Below, piece after piece: positions 5,987 to 6,031 of a DNA stretch of 6,031 nt; positions within the stretch are counted from its first letter, which is position 1, and every line of letters begins with the position of its first letter. The stretch spans positions 1 through 6,031 of the forward strand of contig JAFOXU010000195.1 of the NCBI GenBank assembly GCA_017425725.1. Direction: 5' to 3'. Made by a program: the position numbers and the translations under genes. Source of the stretch: Alphaproteobacteria bacterium. GTDB lineage: Bacteria; Pseudomonadota; Alphaproteobacteria; Rs-D84. The notes beneath the pieces are model-generated. The model searched no databases. It was not told the origin of the DNA and worked only from the letters and a program-made list of their open reading frames with translations.

Positions 5987-6030
5987 GTATAAGTTTAACA
6001 GATTTTAGAAATCATTGTATTGTCGAATAA
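5977..6030 (+). CDS. Short reading frame with a RecF-like N-terminus, ended by an in-frame stop (possibly a broken gene)
   Basis: The frame from ATG 5977 encodes MITSISLTDFRNHCIVE and then TAA at 6028-6030. The pattern I-x-S-I/L-x-L-x-D/N-F-R-N is how RecF proteins, and more loosely SMC-like and OLD-type ATPases, begin just before their Walker A loop. ATGs at 5965 and 5959 are in the same frame. No Shine-Dalgarno is visible; the predicted promoter would start transcription almost at the ATG, which would make the mRNA leaderless. A real RecF would continue for about 350 residues, so either this resemblance is chance, or the gene carries a stop or frameshift at the window edge (one extra A in the run around 6026-6031 would allow reading on). 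The call rests on about ten residues. Confidence 0.25.
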   Translation: MITSISLTDFRNHCIVE

Positions 6031-6031
6031 A

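Overview
The window looks like ordinary housekeeping chromosome from an AT-rich Gram-negative bacterium, most likely a low-GC member of the Alphaproteobacteria. This is inferred from an outer-membrane TolC-type channel with a periplasmic adaptor, from AccB/AccC/MreB/RnpA sequence character (for example the IKGRDLM stretch in MreB, which I recall as typical of alphaproteobacterial MreB), and from the AT-rich intergenic DNA. I cannot name a genus. I see no CRISPR array, insertion sequence, prophage or toxin-antitoxin pair.

Layout from left to right. The first 2 kb is a minus-strand group that reads rnpA, yidD, accB, accC. RnpA (RNase P protein) and YidD (insertion helper) overlap by 8 nt. AccB and AccC (biotin carrier and biotin carboxylase of acetyl-CoA carboxylase) follow from their own good promoter, whose -35 box overlaps the yidD stop codon. 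accC runs off the left edge. Facing away from rnpA is mreB on the plus strand, apparently a single-gene unit with its own promoter. It ends at a GC-rich hairpin that also serves the convergent operon to its right.

That convergent operon (minus strand, 5741 to 3200) is tolC then macA: an outer-membrane channel followed, with a 14-nt overlap, by its MacA-type periplasmic adaptor. No inner-membrane pump or ABC protein (MacB) lies downstream, because the shared terminator comes directly after macA. Together the two genes would give the periplasmic and outer-membrane parts of a tripartite exporter whose engine must be encoded elsewhere.

Right of tolC, a 92-bp intergenic region carries divergent promoters for tolC and for a tRNA-Cys(GCA) gene. 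Their -35 boxes meet in the 11-bp near-palindrome TTGAATTACAA. The tRNA ends at its own terminator. The last 90 bp hold a further promoter-like pair containing a 10-bp palindrome, a 12-bp imperfect tandem duplication that doubles a start codon, and a tiny reading frame with a RecF-like N-terminus that meets an in-frame stop one base before the window ends. This edge is the least explained part of the window. The rest is well-known biology in a somewhat rearranged gene order (no rpmH next to rnpA, no yidC after yidD, no mreC after mreB, no macB after macA).
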